Positions 8,344 to 18,548 of a stretch of 64,000 nucleotides of DNA are shown in pieces. This stretch comes from Crocinitomicaceae bacterium (GTDB taxonomy: Bacteria > Bacteroidota > Bacteroidia > Flavobacteriales_D > Crocinitomicaceae): NCBI GenBank assembly GCA_028689775.1, contig JAQVCM010000005.1, positions 1 through 64,000 on the forward strand, given 5' to 3'. The position numbers were made by a program, and so were the translations under genes. Numbering within the stretch: position 1 is the first letter of the stretch; the number at the start of each line of letters is the position of its first letter. The notes under the pieces are model-generated. The model was not told the DNA's origin and made no database searches. It saw only the letters and a list, made by a program, of their open reading frames with translations.

Positions 8344-9411
8344 ATGAAAACAAAAATTATTTCAATCGTCGTTATCATCATCTTGATTGCGCTTGTAGCG
8401 TTCAAATTGACAAGTAACAAAAAAGTGATTAACGAAAATAATAAAACAATCGATCGTTCAGAGATTCCGGTTGCTGTTACCATTTATAACGTTAAAAAGA
8501 TGCCCATTTCAGGGAATGTAACGCGTCCTTCTTTGTTGGAGCCAAAAGACGAAGCTTCTGTGGCTGTTGGAGTTGGCGGAAAACTAGAGTCTTTGAGAGT
8601 AGAATTAGGTTCTAAAGTTTCTAAAGGACAAATCATAGGAACTGTTGATACCAAAGTAATGAAAGTAAATGTACGTTCTTTAGAATTGACTGTTAGCAAG
8701 TTGAAAAGAGATTACGATCGCAACAGTGAGCTTTTAAAAGGGAATGCAATCAGTGAAAATGCAGTGACCGATTCGAAGTTTTCTTATGAAACGAAACAAT
8801 TGGAATTGGCGCAATTGAAACAACAAATCGCAGATGCAAACATCATTGCACCAATTAGTGGTGTTGTCGTTGTTAAAAACTTGGTTCCAGGAGAGTTTGT
8901 TAGTCCCGGTGTTGAAGTGGTTAAAATTGCGGATGTGAACACGATTAAAACAAATGTGTATGTAAACGAAAGTGAAGTGTACCAATTGAAAATGAATCAA
9001 AGTGTGAATTTGACAGCAAGTGTTTTCCCTGGGAAAAAGATTACAGGCGTTATTTCGTACATCAGTCCACGTGCGGATGACAATCACAACTACAAAGTGG
9101 AAGTAATGGTCTCTAAAAAAGAAGTTCCAGAATTAAAAGCAGGTACGTATGTGAATGTTTCTTTCAACACACAAAAAGAAACGGAAGTACTTCAAATACC
9201 AAAAAGATCTTTGGTGGAAGGAACTAAAAATCCGTATGTATACATCATTGAAAATCAAAAAGCAATCGTTCGAAAAATAGTAATTGGCCGTGAATCTGGT
9301 GAAAATATCGAGGTGATCAGTGGCTTGAAAGAAGGCGATGTAATTGTGTCTGACGGTCAAATTAACTTGATATCAGGAAGTAACGTTGAAGTTAAAAATA
9401 TTAAAAAATAA
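8344..9411 (+). CDS. RND efflux periplasmic adaptor (membrane fusion protein)
   Basis: This 355-residue adaptor is anchored by one N-terminal transmembrane helix (about 4-22). A barrel-sandwich/lipoyl half-motif begins near residue 68, KLESLRVELGSKVSKGQIIG, followed by the coiled-coil hairpin (about 95-155), the second half-motif ANIIAPISGVVVVKNLVPGE, then beta-barrel and membrane-proximal domains. It connects the inner-membrane pump to the TolC duct. The gene follows TolC by 53 bases and precedes the pump by 3, supporting one tripartite operon. Confidence 0.9.
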   Translation: MKTKIISIVVIIILIALVAFKLTSNKKVINENNKTIDRSEIPVAVTIYNVKKMPISGNVTRPSLLEPKDEASVAVGVGGKLESLRVELGSKVSKGQIIGTVDTKVMKVNVRSLELTVSKLKRDYDRNSELLKGNAISENAVTDSKFSYETKQLELAQLKQQIADANIIAPISGVVVVKNLVPGEFVSPGVEVVKIADVNTIKTNVYVNESEVYQLKMNQSVNLTASVFPGKKITGVISYISPRADDNHNYKVEVMVSKKEVPELKAGTYVNVSFNTQKETEVLQIPKRSLVEGTKNPYVYIIENQKAIVRKIVIGRESGENIEVISGLKEGDVIVSDGQINLISGSNVEVKNIKK

Positions 9412-9414
9412 AAA

Positions 9415-12400
9415 ATGGCATCAATTACAGAAGTCGCGATTAAACGACCTTTACTGATTGTCGTAATTTTCTTTACGCTGATCTTGTTTGGGTTCTTAAG
9501 TTATAAATCTCTTAACTACAACCTTTTCCCGAAATTTGACATTCCAGTTATCATGGTTCAAACCGTGTATCCTGGTGCTTCTTCAGATGAGGTGGAATCG
9601 AGTGTCACTAAACTCTTAGAAGATGCAGTTTCTTCCATTGAAGGTGTTGAAACCATCTCCGCTTCCTCCATGGAAAGCGTTTCGATGATCACCGTTGAAT
9701 TGACCTCAGGCACAGATGCCATCATGGCACAGCTGGATGCAGAACGGAAAATCAATCAGATAAAGTCGAGGTTGCCAAAAGATGCGAAGGATCCAATCGT
9801 TTCTCGTTTTAGTTTGGATGACTTACCAATCATTTCGTTAAGTATGACTTCGGACATGCCTTCTACGGAGATGTACGATTTGGTGAATTTACAAGTCAAA
9901 CCGAGATTAACGAATGTTCCTGGAGTTGCTCAAATCAACATCATCGGTGGAACTGAACGTGAAATTGAAGTGAAATTAGACAACGACAAGTTGTATGCGT
10001 TCAATTTGTCTTCTGCTCAAGTAATGCAAACCATTGCAAGCAGTGGAGTTTCTTATCCTGCGGGTAGTATTAAGTCGACAGAAAATCGTTTCTCACTGCG
10101 TTTGGATGCAAAATTCCAAAATGTGGATGAATTGAGATCGCTCATCTTACGTCAGGATGCAGATGGTAGTAGAATTTTATTGAAAGATGTTGCTTCGGTG
10201 ACGGATGCACAAGCGGAATCTACCACCTTGAATAGAATTAATGGAAGACCAGCAATTGGGATTCAGATTTTGAAACAAACGGATGCAAACGCGGTTGGTG
10301 TTGCAGATGGTGTGAAAACAAGATTGAAAGAAATTAAAGAAACATTCAAGTCCAAAAACTTCAATTATGAAATCGCTTCCGATCAATCTGTATTTACTTT
10401 GGCTTCTGCGGATGCGGTAATGCATGACTTGTATTTGGCGATTATCATTGTGGGTTTAACGATGCTTATTTTCTTGCATAGTTTACGCAGTTCACTTTTC
10501 ATCTTGATCGCGATTCCTTCAGCAATGATCCCAACTTTTATGTTGATGTGGTATTTCGGTTTTACCTTAAACTTGATGACTTTGATGGCATTGTCCATGG
10601 TTGTTGGTATTCTGGTGGATGATAGTATTGTGGTACTTGAAAACATTTATCGTCACCTTGAAATGGGTAAAACGAGAAAAGTCGCTGCTTTGGAAGGTCG
10701 AAATGAAATTGGATTTACCGCCTTGGCGATTACGCTGGTAGATGTCGTGGTGTTTATTCCTTTGGCAATTTCTGGAGGTCTAATCGGAAACATCTTGAAA
10801 GAATTTTCATTGGTAATTGTATTCTCTACCCTGATGAGTTTATTGGTTTCCTTTACCTTAACGCCTCTATTAGCTTCGCGCTTTGGTCGAGTTGAGGTGT
10901 TGAAGAAAGGAACACTTTGGGGTAATTTAATGCTTGGTTTTGAAGGAGGAATCAACAAAATCAGAGAAATTTATGTAGATGTATTGGGCTGGGCGCTATC
11001 TCACAAAAGATACATCATCATTGGTGTTATTGTACTTTTTGCTGGTGCGATTGCCTTATTTCCAGCTGGATTTATCGGAGCTACTTTCATGCAAACAGCA
11101 GATAGAGGAGAATTGTCGATTCAAATTGACTTAGCACCTGAAAATACATTGGAGGAAACGAATCAAATTGTTGCCCGTATTGAAAAAATTATTTTAGCAA
11201 CTCCAGAAGTTGAAAAAGTATTCTCAAACGTAGGTACGCAAACAGGTCAGGTTTCATCAGACGCATCTGCAAATAGCAACTTGGCAGAGATTACAATTAC
11301 CTTAAACAACAAGAGTGATCGTTCTTTTACCATTGATGAATTTGGTCAGAAAATGCGTGATACCATTTCGAAAATACCAGGCGTTGTTCTAAACATTCAA
11401 CCGGTCGGAATGATGGGTGGAAGTGAAACACCAATTACGATTGCGGTCAAAGGAACGAACGTGGATAGTGTGTGGGCTGCAGCTTCTATTCTGAATGAGG
11501 TTGTTGTGAAAACGCCAGGTACCGATTTCGTTCATTATAGTACGAAAAGTCCAAAAACGGATGTTTCCATTAACATCGATAGAGAGAAAATGGCTTCGAT
11601 GGGCGTTACCATCATGGATGTTGGAAATTCAGTTCAGTTGGCTTTCCAAGGAAATGACGACACCAAGTTCAAAGACAATGGTGAGGAATATGGCATCAAC
11701 ATGATGTTGAATAAATCGGACAAACAAAACATTGAAAGCGTTCGTAATCTGTCAATTACAAACAGCCGTGGTGCGGTTGTTCGTTTGGAAGATTTTGCGG
11801 AAGTAAAAGAAGTTTTAGGTCAATCAGTGCTACAACGTACGGACAGAATGAGTTCCATTAAAGTGAACTCTGCGGCTGTTGGTCGTCCAGCGGGTACAAT
11901 TGTTGCCGATATCAAAAAGAATCTTGAAAAAGTACGCGTTCCTGAAGGTGTTGAGTTTGATTATTTAGGTCAAGCAAAAAACCAGCAAGATGCATTCGGA
12001 AGTTTGGGAATGGCAATGGGCGTAGGTTTCTTATTGGTTTACCTAATTATGGTTGCGCTTTATGAAAGTGCGGTCTATCCATTCGTTGTATTGTTCTCGA
12101 TTCCTGTTGCCTTCATCGGATCTTTCTTAGCCTTGGCGTTGTCCATGAATTCACTTTCTATCTTTGCGATTTTAGGGATGATCATGTTGCTGGGACTCGT
12201 CTCGAAGAATGCCATTTTGATTGTCGATTTTACAAATCAGCAACGAGCACTCGGCAACGGCGTTAGAGAATCGCTGATTGAAGCAGGTAAGGAACGTATT
12301 CGTCCGATCTTGATGACAACGCTTGCGATGGTATTTGGTATGTTGCCAATTGCACTTGCATCAGGCGATGGAGCTGAAGTTAAAAACGGAATGGCTTGGG

Positions 12401-12537
12401 TGATTGTTGGTGGATTAACCAGTTCGATGTTGATTACATTGGTGTTGGTTCCTGCTGTTTACATGATCATCGAAGGATGGAGATTAAAAGTGAATAGTCT
12501 TTTTGCTGGAAAAAAAGCAAAAGAAATAGAAGCTTAG
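9415..12537 (+). CDS. RND efflux transporter permease (AcrB/HAE1-like)
   Basis: At 1040 residues this is a full-length hydrophobe/amphiphile-type RND pump, with the usual twofold architecture: TM1 at about 12-30, the porter domain with VYPGASSDEVESSVTKLLED, TM2-6 at about 335-475, TM7 near 525, a second periplasmic domain, and TM8-12 from about 865. The TM4 proton-relay motif VVGILVDDSIVVLENIYRH carries the paired Asp residues essential for transport. Substrate cannot be told from sequence; GbsR control suggests a toxic amphiphile or drug. A strong terminator follows, so this ends the operon. Confidence 0.93.
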   Translation: MASITEVAIKRPLLIVVIFFTLILFGFLSYKSLNYNLFPKFDIPVIMVQTVYPGASSDEVESSVTKLLEDAVSSIEGVETISASSMESVSMITVELTSGTDAIMAQLDAERKINQIKSRLPKDAKDPIVSRFSLDDLPIISLSMTSDMPSTEMYDLVNLQVKPRLTNVPGVAQINIIGGTEREIEVKLDNDKLYAFNLSSAQVMQTIASSGVSYPAGSIKSTENRFSLRLDAKFQNVDELRSLILRQDADGSRILLKDVASVTDAQAESTTLNRINGRPAIGIQILKQTDANAVGVADGVKTRLKEIKETFKSKNFNYEIASDQSVFTLASADAVMHDLYLAIIIVGLTMLIFLHSLRSSLFILIAIPSAMIPTFMLMWYFGFTLNLMTLMALSMVVGILVDDSIVVLENIYRHLEMGKTRKVAALEGRNEIGFTALAITLVDVVVFIPLAISGGLIGNILKEFSLVIVFSTLMSLLVSFTLTPLLASRFGRVEVLKKGTLWGNLMLGFEGGINKIREIYVDVLGWALSHKRYIIIGVIVLFAGAIALFPAGFIGATFMQTADRGELSIQIDLAPENTLEETNQIVARIEKIILATPEVEKVFSNVGTQTGQVSSDASANSNLAEITITLNNKSDRSFTIDEFGQKMRDTISKIPGVVLNIQPVGMMGGSETPITIAVKGTNVDSVWAAASILNEVVVKTPGTDFVHYSTKSPKTDVSINIDREKMASMGVTIMDVGNSVQLAFQGNDDTKFKDNGEEYGINMMLNKSDKQNIESVRNLSITNSRGAVVRLEDFAEVKEVLGQSVLQRTDRMSSIKVNSAAVGRPAGTIVADIKKNLEKVRVPEGVEFDYLGQAKNQQDAFGSLGMAMGVGFLLVYLIMVALYESAVYPFVVLFSIPVAFIGSFLALALSMNSLSIFAILGMIMLLGLVSKNAILIVDFTNQQRALGNGVRESLIEAGKERIRPILMTTLAMVFGMLPIALASGDGAEVKNGMAWVIVGGLTSSMLITLVLVPAVYMIIEGWRLKVNSLFAGKKAKEIEA

Positions 12538-12557
12538 AAATAGATATAATTTAGAAG

Positions 12558-12600
12558 AAAGGATGAATGCGCAAAACCACGTGCATTCATCCTTTTTTGT
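12558..12600 (+). terminator. Terminator of the RND efflux operon
   Basis: AAAGGATGAATGC at 12558-12570 pairs perfectly with GCATTCATCCTTT at 12583-12595, with a T run continuing to 12598. It lies between the pump stop and the cvpA start. Confidence 0.9.
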
Positions 12601-12626
12601 TTTCTGATAATGCCTATATTTACACC

Positions 12627-13271
12627 ATGGTTTTTGTAGACATTCTCATTATTATTCCCCTGATTTATGCCGCTTGGAAGGGTTTTAAACACGGGATAAT
12701 CATTGAGGTTTTTACCTTATTAGCCCTTTTTGTCGGCATTTATGCCGGCATTCATTTCTCTGATTTTGCAGCCAAATGGTTGCGCGATTCTTTTTCTTGG
12801 GAATCGGATTATTTGCCAGTTGTTGCTTTTACAATTACCTTTCTTGCCGTTGGAGCAATGGTCTATTTTGCTGGCAAAATGATCGAACAAGCAGCGAAAG
12901 TAACTAATTTAACGCCTGCTAATAAGTTTTTCGGCATTGTGTTCGCCATTCTGAAAATGATGTATTTCATCAGTGTGTTTCTCGTTTTGATGGAGTCTTA
13001 CGACGATAAAGGGCATTTCATTCCGCAAACCATGAAGGAAGAATCTTTGCTCTATACTCCAGTTTCTAAAGTTTCTACAACGCTAACTCCTGCCTTACAA
13101 CAAAGCACGATTTTCCTTAAAAATAAACTCTATTCTGATAGTACTTCGCTGACAGATAATCAAGCAATTCGTGCGAAAGAGTTGGCAGACAGTTTAGGGA
13201 TTGAAGTCAAAGACGGCGTAGAATTATTTCGTATTTATCAGCAGTACGAGGTCGAAAAGAAGTCAGAATGA
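12627..13271 (+). CDS. CvpA family membrane protein
   Basis: A protein of 214 residues when started at ATG 12627. The longer frame from 12567 would run through the upstream terminator, so I reject it. Four hydrophobic helices in the first 140 residues, including MVFVDILIIIPLIYAAWKG and the following GIIIEVFTLLALFVGIYAG, match the CvpA (colicin V production) family, followed by a soluble C-terminal tail. CvpA proteins are implicated in envelope homeostasis; the biochemical role is unclear. Its TGA overlaps the next ATG (ATGA), indicating translational coupling to the flavoprotein. A TATATTTA sequence just upstream may be the -7 box. Confidence 0.8.
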   Translation: MVFVDILIIIPLIYAAWKGFKHGIIIEVFTLLALFVGIYAGIHFSDFAAKWLRDSFSWESDYLPVVAFTITFLAVGAMVYFAGKMIEQAAKVTNLTPANKFFGIVFAILKMMYFISVFLVLMESYDDKGHFIPQTMKEESLLYTPVSKVSTTLTPALQQSTIFLKNKLYSDSTSLTDNQAIRAKELADSLGIEVKDGVELFRIYQQYEVEKKSE

Positions 13272-14443
13272 GTAAAGATCAAAGCGCTCTACGAATCGCC
13301 ATTGTTGGTTCAGGTCCTGCCGCGTTGATGGCTGGAAGTCAGTGTGTTTTAAAAGGCTATTCTGTTTCGTTTTACGAGAAAAAGAAAACGGCTGGAAGAA
13401 AGTTTTTAGTAGCGGGACAAGGTGGTTTTAACGTGTCAAATGCAGTTGAATTAGAAACATTTATTTCGCGTTACGATGCAGTTCAAGTTCAACAAATGAT
13501 TCGTCAATTTACTCCTAATAATTTAGTTGATTGGTTGCGTGCAATCGGTATTCCAACCTATGTTGGTTCTTCTGGTAAAATCTTTCCGCAGCAAGGAATC
13601 AAACCAATTGAAGTTTTAAATGCGTGGATGAATTGGTTAATTGCGCACGGAGCTATTTTTAACTTCGAACACGAGCTGCTTGATTTTGAAGATGGAAGAA
13701 TTTTAATGAAATCAAACACTGCGGAAGAATGGCTGAATTTTGATCGTATTATCTTGGCCTTGGGTGGTGCTTCTTGGAAAGTTACTGGTTCAGATGCAAG
13801 TTGGGTTGCTTTGTTTCAATCGAAAGGAATCGATTTCAAAGAATTCGTTTCCAGTAATGCGGGAATGAATATTTCTTTTAGAAATAAGTTGTCAGAAATT
13901 GAAGGAACGCCTATTAAAAATGTCTTGATTAAACACGGTTCTCTTTCAAAATTAGGAGAAATTACCTTGACAAATTACGGATTAGAAGGCAGCCCAATCT
14001 ATTATTTAAATCCTTCTTACAGAACCAATAATCAGTTGCCACTTCAAGTGGATTTTAAGCCAAATACAACAATTAAAAAGATAGTTGAAATATTGCAAAT
14101 TTCTAAAACAAACTCGGAAGGATTGAAGGTTTTGAAATTATCGAAAGGTGCCATTTGGATCTTGAAGAGCGAATTATCGAAAGCGGAATTTCTAAACGTA
14201 GAAATCTTGGCTGAACGAATCAAAAATTTGGAAATTAAAATAGATTCACTTCGTCCAATCGATGAAGCAATTTCTTCTGCTGGAGGAGTTTGCTGGTCTG
14301 CGTTAAACGGCAGCTTGAAGTTAAAAAAGTTTCCTAGTATTTCCCTTTGCGGAGAAATGTTAGATTGGGACGCTCCAACGGGCGGCTATCTTTTACAAGG
14401 CTGTTTTGCGACTGGATTTGTAGTTGGAAATGAGATCGCTTAA
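13268..14443 (+). CDS. TIGR03862/HI0933-like flavoprotein (NAD(P)/FAD-dependent oxidoreductase)
   Basis: This 391-residue Rossmann flavoprotein begins with a dinucleotide-binding GxGxxG-type motif, AIVGSGPAALMAG, at about residues 11-23. It continues with GRKFLVAGQGGFNVSN, a signature of the HI0933/BaiN-like family and its TIGR03862 subgroup. The C-terminal LCGEMLDWDAPTGGYLLQGC restores the second FAD contact. No substrate is established for this subgroup. It overlaps cvpA by four bases and ends in convergence with the protease gene (overlap of four bases). Confidence 0.85.
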   Translation: MSKDQSALRIAIVGSGPAALMAGSQCVLKGYSVSFYEKKKTAGRKFLVAGQGGFNVSNAVELETFISRYDAVQVQQMIRQFTPNNLVDWLRAIGIPTYVGSSGKIFPQQGIKPIEVLNAWMNWLIAHGAIFNFEHELLDFEDGRILMKSNTAEEWLNFDRIILALGGASWKVTGSDASWVALFQSKGIDFKEFVSSNAGMNISFRNKLSEIEGTPIKNVLIKHGSLSKLGEITLTNYGLEGSPIYYLNPSYRTNNQLPLQVDFKPNTTIKKIVEILQISKTNSEGLKVLKLSKGAIWILKSELSKAEFLNVEILAERIKNLEIKIDSLRPIDEAISSAGGVCWSALNGSLKLKKFPSISLCGEMLDWDAPTGGYLLQGCFATGFVVGNEIA

Positions 14444-16068
14444 TGAATTAAGATCTTCTCTATTAAAATCCCTTTACTCGTTTGAATTTTAACAAAGTAC
14501 AATCCTGTTAATTTTTCGGTTTGAATGGTAGCTTGCAGTTCGTTTATCCTTTTTGCAAAAACAATTTTTCCTGATAAATCGGAGATCGTTACCCATTCAA
14601 TCAAGGTTCCATTTTTAGAATTGATTTGTATGAATTCGTTCGCAGGATTCGGAAAAATATCCAATTCAGATTTCAGACTTTTGTTTATTTTATTGGTAGA
14701 TAGCACATCTCTTGGATCAATTCCATCTAAAGTCATCGGGTTAATTCCAGCTGAATCTAACCAATCTTTCAACCTTGTTTCAGGAGTTGTTCCTTGATCC
14801 CAAGCAATTCCGAATCGACCATAAACATCGTATTGTCCATTTGGTAAGTTTACATTACAACCAGAATTTCCGCCAGCAAGTACTCCAACAATTCGTTTAT
14901 TCTGATCAAATAAGGGCGAACCAGAAGAGCCAGGTTGTGTTGCACCAACTTCCCAGTTTTCTACTCTCCAAAATTCAACTGCTGGATTGCCATTAAAACT
15001 AGCCGTCTGTTTTGTAAGTGGATCTGTATTTCTTGATATTTTTTTGATATCGCTATTTGGATGGTGTATTCCAGTTGCTTGGGTCACTGTTAGCGCATCC
15101 GATCTATCCCAGCCGCTGTAGTAAACTCCCCAAGCTGAGTCAGGCTTTGTATTCAGTTCAACTAGGATAAAATCAGAACCTGAATTGGAGGCTTTCAATA
15201 CACTTCCATTAATAGTCATATCGGTTGGACCATCGTTAGCCGTTGAATTGGTCGTTGCACAAATCGTAAACGCAGCTTCTCGTTCCCAACGGAAACGGTA
15301 AACAGAACTACCTACTAAAGCAGTTCCACAATGATTGGCAGTCAAATAATATGGAATAACTCTTCCTGATGTATTATTTACCAATGCGCCAGAACAAGCA
15401 TTGCCACCACTAATGACCAAAGCAACTGAATTCCGTTGGTTTTCCCAACCAGTTCCAATCGGACAATTTACATCTACATTACAGTTCGCTGCATGACCCA
15501 AGGCTTTTCCAATGATTTGTTCAAAGTCTCTATATCCGCTTACAACCATCGAAAGATGTAGTAAGGATTCATTAACTGCGTTGTTAGGTACAACTATTTC
15601 AATAATTACTTTGTTGTCGTAAACAATATCTGTTCCTAATTGTTTTGAAGCATTGTTATTCAGACTTGTATAAGATCCTATAAATTCATTTTTATGGTAC
15701 GAAACCAAATTCATTCTGGTGCCATTTTTCAATTCAAATTGGTCAAAAATCAAATTTACTGAAAGCGCATTTGGACAAAAGATCCCAAGCTGATACAGTG
15801 CATCTCCATTTGGTAAAATCTGCTTTTCTGCTTGACTGAAAACATCTATGGAAGTCAGTTGTTCAACTCCAAAACGGTAAACTTTATTAAAAGCGTTTGC
15901 CTCGTCATCAGCAATTTCTTTGGCAACGTCTATCGCAGTTTGCTCGATGAACACATTCGTTTTTAGGTTGTTGTTGCGAATTATTTCGGGAAGACCTAGT
16001 TCTTTAGTTTGTGAGAAAGCATTCCCAAAAGAAATTAAAAGAACAAAGAAAAAAAATAGCTGCTTCAT
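14440..16068 (-). CDS. Secreted trypsin-like (lysyl endopeptidase-type) serine protease with T9SS sorting domain
   Basis: A 542-residue exported protease from ATG 16068 (16077 is an alternative). The signal peptide MKQLFFFFVLLISFGNAFSQ fits well. The S1 catalytic triad is visible: His246 in YLTANHCG, Asp299 in GSDFILVEL, Ser382 in QPGSSGSPLF. Conserved Cys residues around CPIGTGWENQRNSV and the overall layout resemble Lys-C/Achromobacter protease I. The last 80 residues are a type A T9SS signal (LDIFPNPANEFIQI and GLYFVKIQTSKGILIEKILI), so it crosses the outer membrane by T9SS and is surface-attached or released. It is monocistronic. Confidence 0.88.
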   Translation of the reverse strand: MKQLFFFFVLLISFGNAFSQTKELGLPEIIRNNNLKTNVFIEQTAIDVAKEIADDEANAFNKVYRFGVEQLTSIDVFSQAEKQILPNGDALYQLGIFCPNALSVNLIFDQFELKNGTRMNLVSYHKNEFIGSYTSLNNNASKQLGTDIVYDNKVIIEIVVPNNAVNESLLHLSMVVSGYRDFEQIIGKALGHAANCNVDVNCPIGTGWENQRNSVALVISGGNACSGALVNNTSGRVIPYYLTANHCGTALVGSSVYRFRWEREAAFTICATTNSTANDGPTDMTINGSVLKASNSGSDFILVELNTKPDSAWGVYYSGWDRSDALTVTQATGIHHPNSDIKKISRNTDPLTKQTASFNGNPAVEFWRVENWEVGATQPGSSGSPLFDQNKRIVGVLAGGNSGCNVNLPNGQYDVYGRFGIAWDQGTTPETRLKDWLDSAGINPMTLDGIDPRDVLSTNKINKSLKSELDIFPNPANEFIQINSKNGTLIEWVTISDLSGKIVFAKRINELQATIQTEKLTGLYFVKIQTSKGILIEKILIH

Positions 16069-16235
16069 AAAGTCCATTATTTCGGTTTTAAAACATAAAT
16101 GTACGTTTTTTACAAATAACATTTAAAATTATCAAGTGAATGGTTTCATTTATTGATTTAATGAATTGTTTTCTCAGCAGTCAATTGTGATTTGGAATAA
16201 TTTAATTAAATTTCAAGTCTAAACATGCAAACAAG

Positions 16236-18137
16236 ATGATGAAAAGCCTCAGAATACGTTCCTTTGAAGAGTATAAGGAAAAGTACGCCTTAAGTGTTGA
16301 AAATCCAGAAACGTTCTGGGGAGAAATTGCAGAGAATTTTACCTGGAAAGAGAAATGGGATCAAGTATTGGATTGGAATTTCGACGAACCAAAAATCAAC
16401 TGGTTTGAAGGTGCTAAGCTCAACATTACGGAGAATGTGTTGGACAGACACCTTGAAAAAAGAGGAAATAAATTAGCCTTGATTTGGGAACCAAACGATC
16501 CTAAACAACGATTTATAAGATATACGTACCGAGAATTACACGAATTGGTTTGTCAATTTGCAAATGTCTTGAAAAAGAAAGGCGTTGTAAAAGGCGATCG
16601 TGTTTGCATTTACTTGCCGATGATTCCAGAATTAACCATCGCCATGTTGGCTTGTGCTCGTATTGGTGCGGTTCACTCTGTGATTTTTGCTGGATTTTCC
16701 GCCAACGCCATTGCAGATCGGGTCAACGATGCACAAGCGAAACTCGTAATTACGGCAGATGGTTTGAATCGCGGCGCGAAACAAATCCCATTGAAAAGGG
16801 TAGTCGATGAAGCATTGGAATCTTGTCCTTCCGTAAAAGAGGTAATTGTTTATGATTCCTTGGCTTGGATGCCAAACATGGTTGCGAATCGAGATTCTTG
16901 GTGGCACGAATTGGTTGATAATGAATCCAAAGTTTGCGAAGCGGAAGTAATGGATGCCGAAGACATGCTGTTTATTTTATATACTTCCGGTTCAACCGGT
17001 AACCCGAAAGGCGTGGTTCATACCTGTGGCGGATATATGGTTTATACGGCGTATACGTTTCAAAATGTCTATCAATGTGATGAGTCCGATGTGTATTGGA
17101 GTTCGGCTGATATTGGCTGGATTACAGGTCATTCCTATACGGTTTACGGTCCATTGTTGACAGGTGCAACCGTTTTGATGTTTGAAGGCGTACCAACGTT
17201 CCCAGATCCAGGACGTTTTTGGCAAGTGATTGACAAGCACAGTGTCAATCAATTCTTAACTGCTCCAACAGCATTGCGTTCTTTGATGGCGCACGGCGAA
17301 GATCATGTTTTGTCGTATAGTTTAGATTCTTTAAAATTACTTGGAACTGTTGGTGAACCGATCAACGACGAAGCTTGGAAATGGTATCACCTGCACGTTG
17401 GAAAGGAAAAATGTGCAATCGTAGACAATTGGTGGCAAACAGAAACCGGTGGAATCATGATTTCAGGTTTGGGCAATATTTCGCCTATGAAACCTACGTA
17501 TGCAGGATTCCCACTTCCGGGAGTTCAACCCGTTTTGTTAAATCAAGAAGGAGAAGAAATTCAAGAAGCTGATGTAGAAGGATATTTGTGCATGAAATTC
17601 CCATGGCCTGGCATGTTGCGAACAACTTATGGAGATCACGAACGCTGCAAAGCAACCTATTTTTCTCAGTATAAAGGCTATTATTTCTCTGGCGATGGAG
17701 CCAAAAGAGATAAAAACGGAATGTATCGAATCATCGGCAGAATCGATGACGTGATCAATGTTTCTGGTCACCGTTTTGGAACTGCAGAAATTGAAAATGC
17801 AATCAATACCAATTCGAAAGTAATCGAATCGGCTGTTGTAGGTTTTCCACATCCTGTAAAAGGGCAATCTATTTATGCTTTTGTAGTTTGCGAGAAACTT
17901 CCCGAAGATCCAATTCAAGCGCGCGGAGCGATTGTAGAATCTGTTGTTTCTCAGATTGGTAAAATTGCACTTCCAGAGAAAATTCAGTTTGTAACTGGTT
18001 TGCCGAAAACAAGATCGGGAAAAATCATGCGTCGCATCTTACGTAAAATAGCAGAAGGAGATATTTCGAATTTGGGTGATACTTCCACTTTATTGGATCC
18101 GTTAATTGTAGATGAAATTGTTGAATCAGCACTTTAA
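16236..18137 (+). CDS. acs: Acetyl-CoA synthetase (acetate--CoA ligase)
   Basis: This 633-residue AMP-forming ligase converts acetate, ATP and CoA to acetyl-CoA. The P-loop-like A3 motif YTSGSTGNPKGV is at 249-260, the acetate-site motif WWQTETGG near 400, and the catalytic lysine in KTRSGKIMRR at residue 596, the position acetylated in other Acs enzymes. The length agrees with the family. The first of two consecutive ATGs (16236) is chosen. A small unrecognised gene follows after 4 bases. It supplies acetyl-CoA to the TCA cycle, whose sucAB genes are just downstream. Confidence 0.95.
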   Translation: MMKSLRIRSFEEYKEKYALSVENPETFWGEIAENFTWKEKWDQVLDWNFDEPKINWFEGAKLNITENVLDRHLEKRGNKLALIWEPNDPKQRFIRYTYRELHELVCQFANVLKKKGVVKGDRVCIYLPMIPELTIAMLACARIGAVHSVIFAGFSANAIADRVNDAQAKLVITADGLNRGAKQIPLKRVVDEALESCPSVKEVIVYDSLAWMPNMVANRDSWWHELVDNESKVCEAEVMDAEDMLFILYTSGSTGNPKGVVHTCGGYMVYTAYTFQNVYQCDESDVYWSSADIGWITGHSYTVYGPLLTGATVLMFEGVPTFPDPGRFWQVIDKHSVNQFLTAPTALRSLMAHGEDHVLSYSLDSLKLLGTVGEPINDEAWKWYHLHVGKEKCAIVDNWWQTETGGIMISGLGNISPMKPTYAGFPLPGVQPVLLNQEGEEIQEADVEGYLCMKFPWPGMLRTTYGDHERCKATYFSQYKGYYFSGDGAKRDKNGMYRIIGRIDDVINVSGHRFGTAEIENAINTNSKVIESAVVGFPHPVKGQSIYAFVVCEKLPEDPIQARGAIVESVVSQIGKIALPEKIQFVTGLPKTRSGKIMRRILRKIAEGDISNLGDTSTLLDPLIVDEIVESAL

Positions 18138-18141
18138 ATAG

Positions 18142-18480
18142 ATGGATTTAGTCGCTTCTTTATCAAACCAAGACTTTGTTTTAAAAACACAACGACAAAT
18201 CTCGAAGGATTTTAATCAACATGGATTTGAATTTGAGCCTCAATTTGACACGCAGTGCTATGAAATTGGGAACTTACGGGTGGCTGTTCAAGAAATGCTA
18301 TTGGAGGTTATGGAGAAACAACCTAGTAAGTGGATGCCGTTAATGTACACCATAGATATACCAGAAAAACAGTACCTTAAGTTTGTTTCTGACCGAACAG
18401 TTGACTGGATTATAGATTTTACTTTTCTGGTTATCAAGAGAGAAGCGCAGAAGGTTTTTTTTAGGGAAAGTTTTAAATAA
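18142..18480 (+). CDS. Small protein of unknown function downstream of acs
   Basis: I do not recognise this 112-residue protein. It is soluble, mixed alpha/beta in character, with no signal peptide. Visible features are an amphipathic middle segment (NLRVAVQEMLLEVMEK) and a hydrophobic C-terminal strand (DWIIDFTFLVIKREAQ). It starts 4 bases after acs stops, so it is almost certainly cotranscribed and might modulate or accompany acetate activation, but that is only context. Base composition matches its neighbours. Confidence 0.55.
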   Translation: MDLVASLSNQDFVLKTQRQISKDFNQHGFEFEPQFDTQCYEIGNLRVAVQEMLLEVMEKQPSKWMPLMYTIDIPEKQYLKFVSDRTVDWIIDFTFLVIKREAQKVFFRESFK

Positions 18481-18548
18481 GCATGAGCATTCAAATTGAC
18501 CATTATTTTAATTATTTCAATTCTTGAAGTTTCTGCATGTAAATTTGA

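Noticed and set aside
12567..12626. N-terminal extension of CvpA
   Set aside because: It would be encoded by the terminator hairpin of the preceding operon, and the CvpA family begins at the hydrophobic MVFVDILI.
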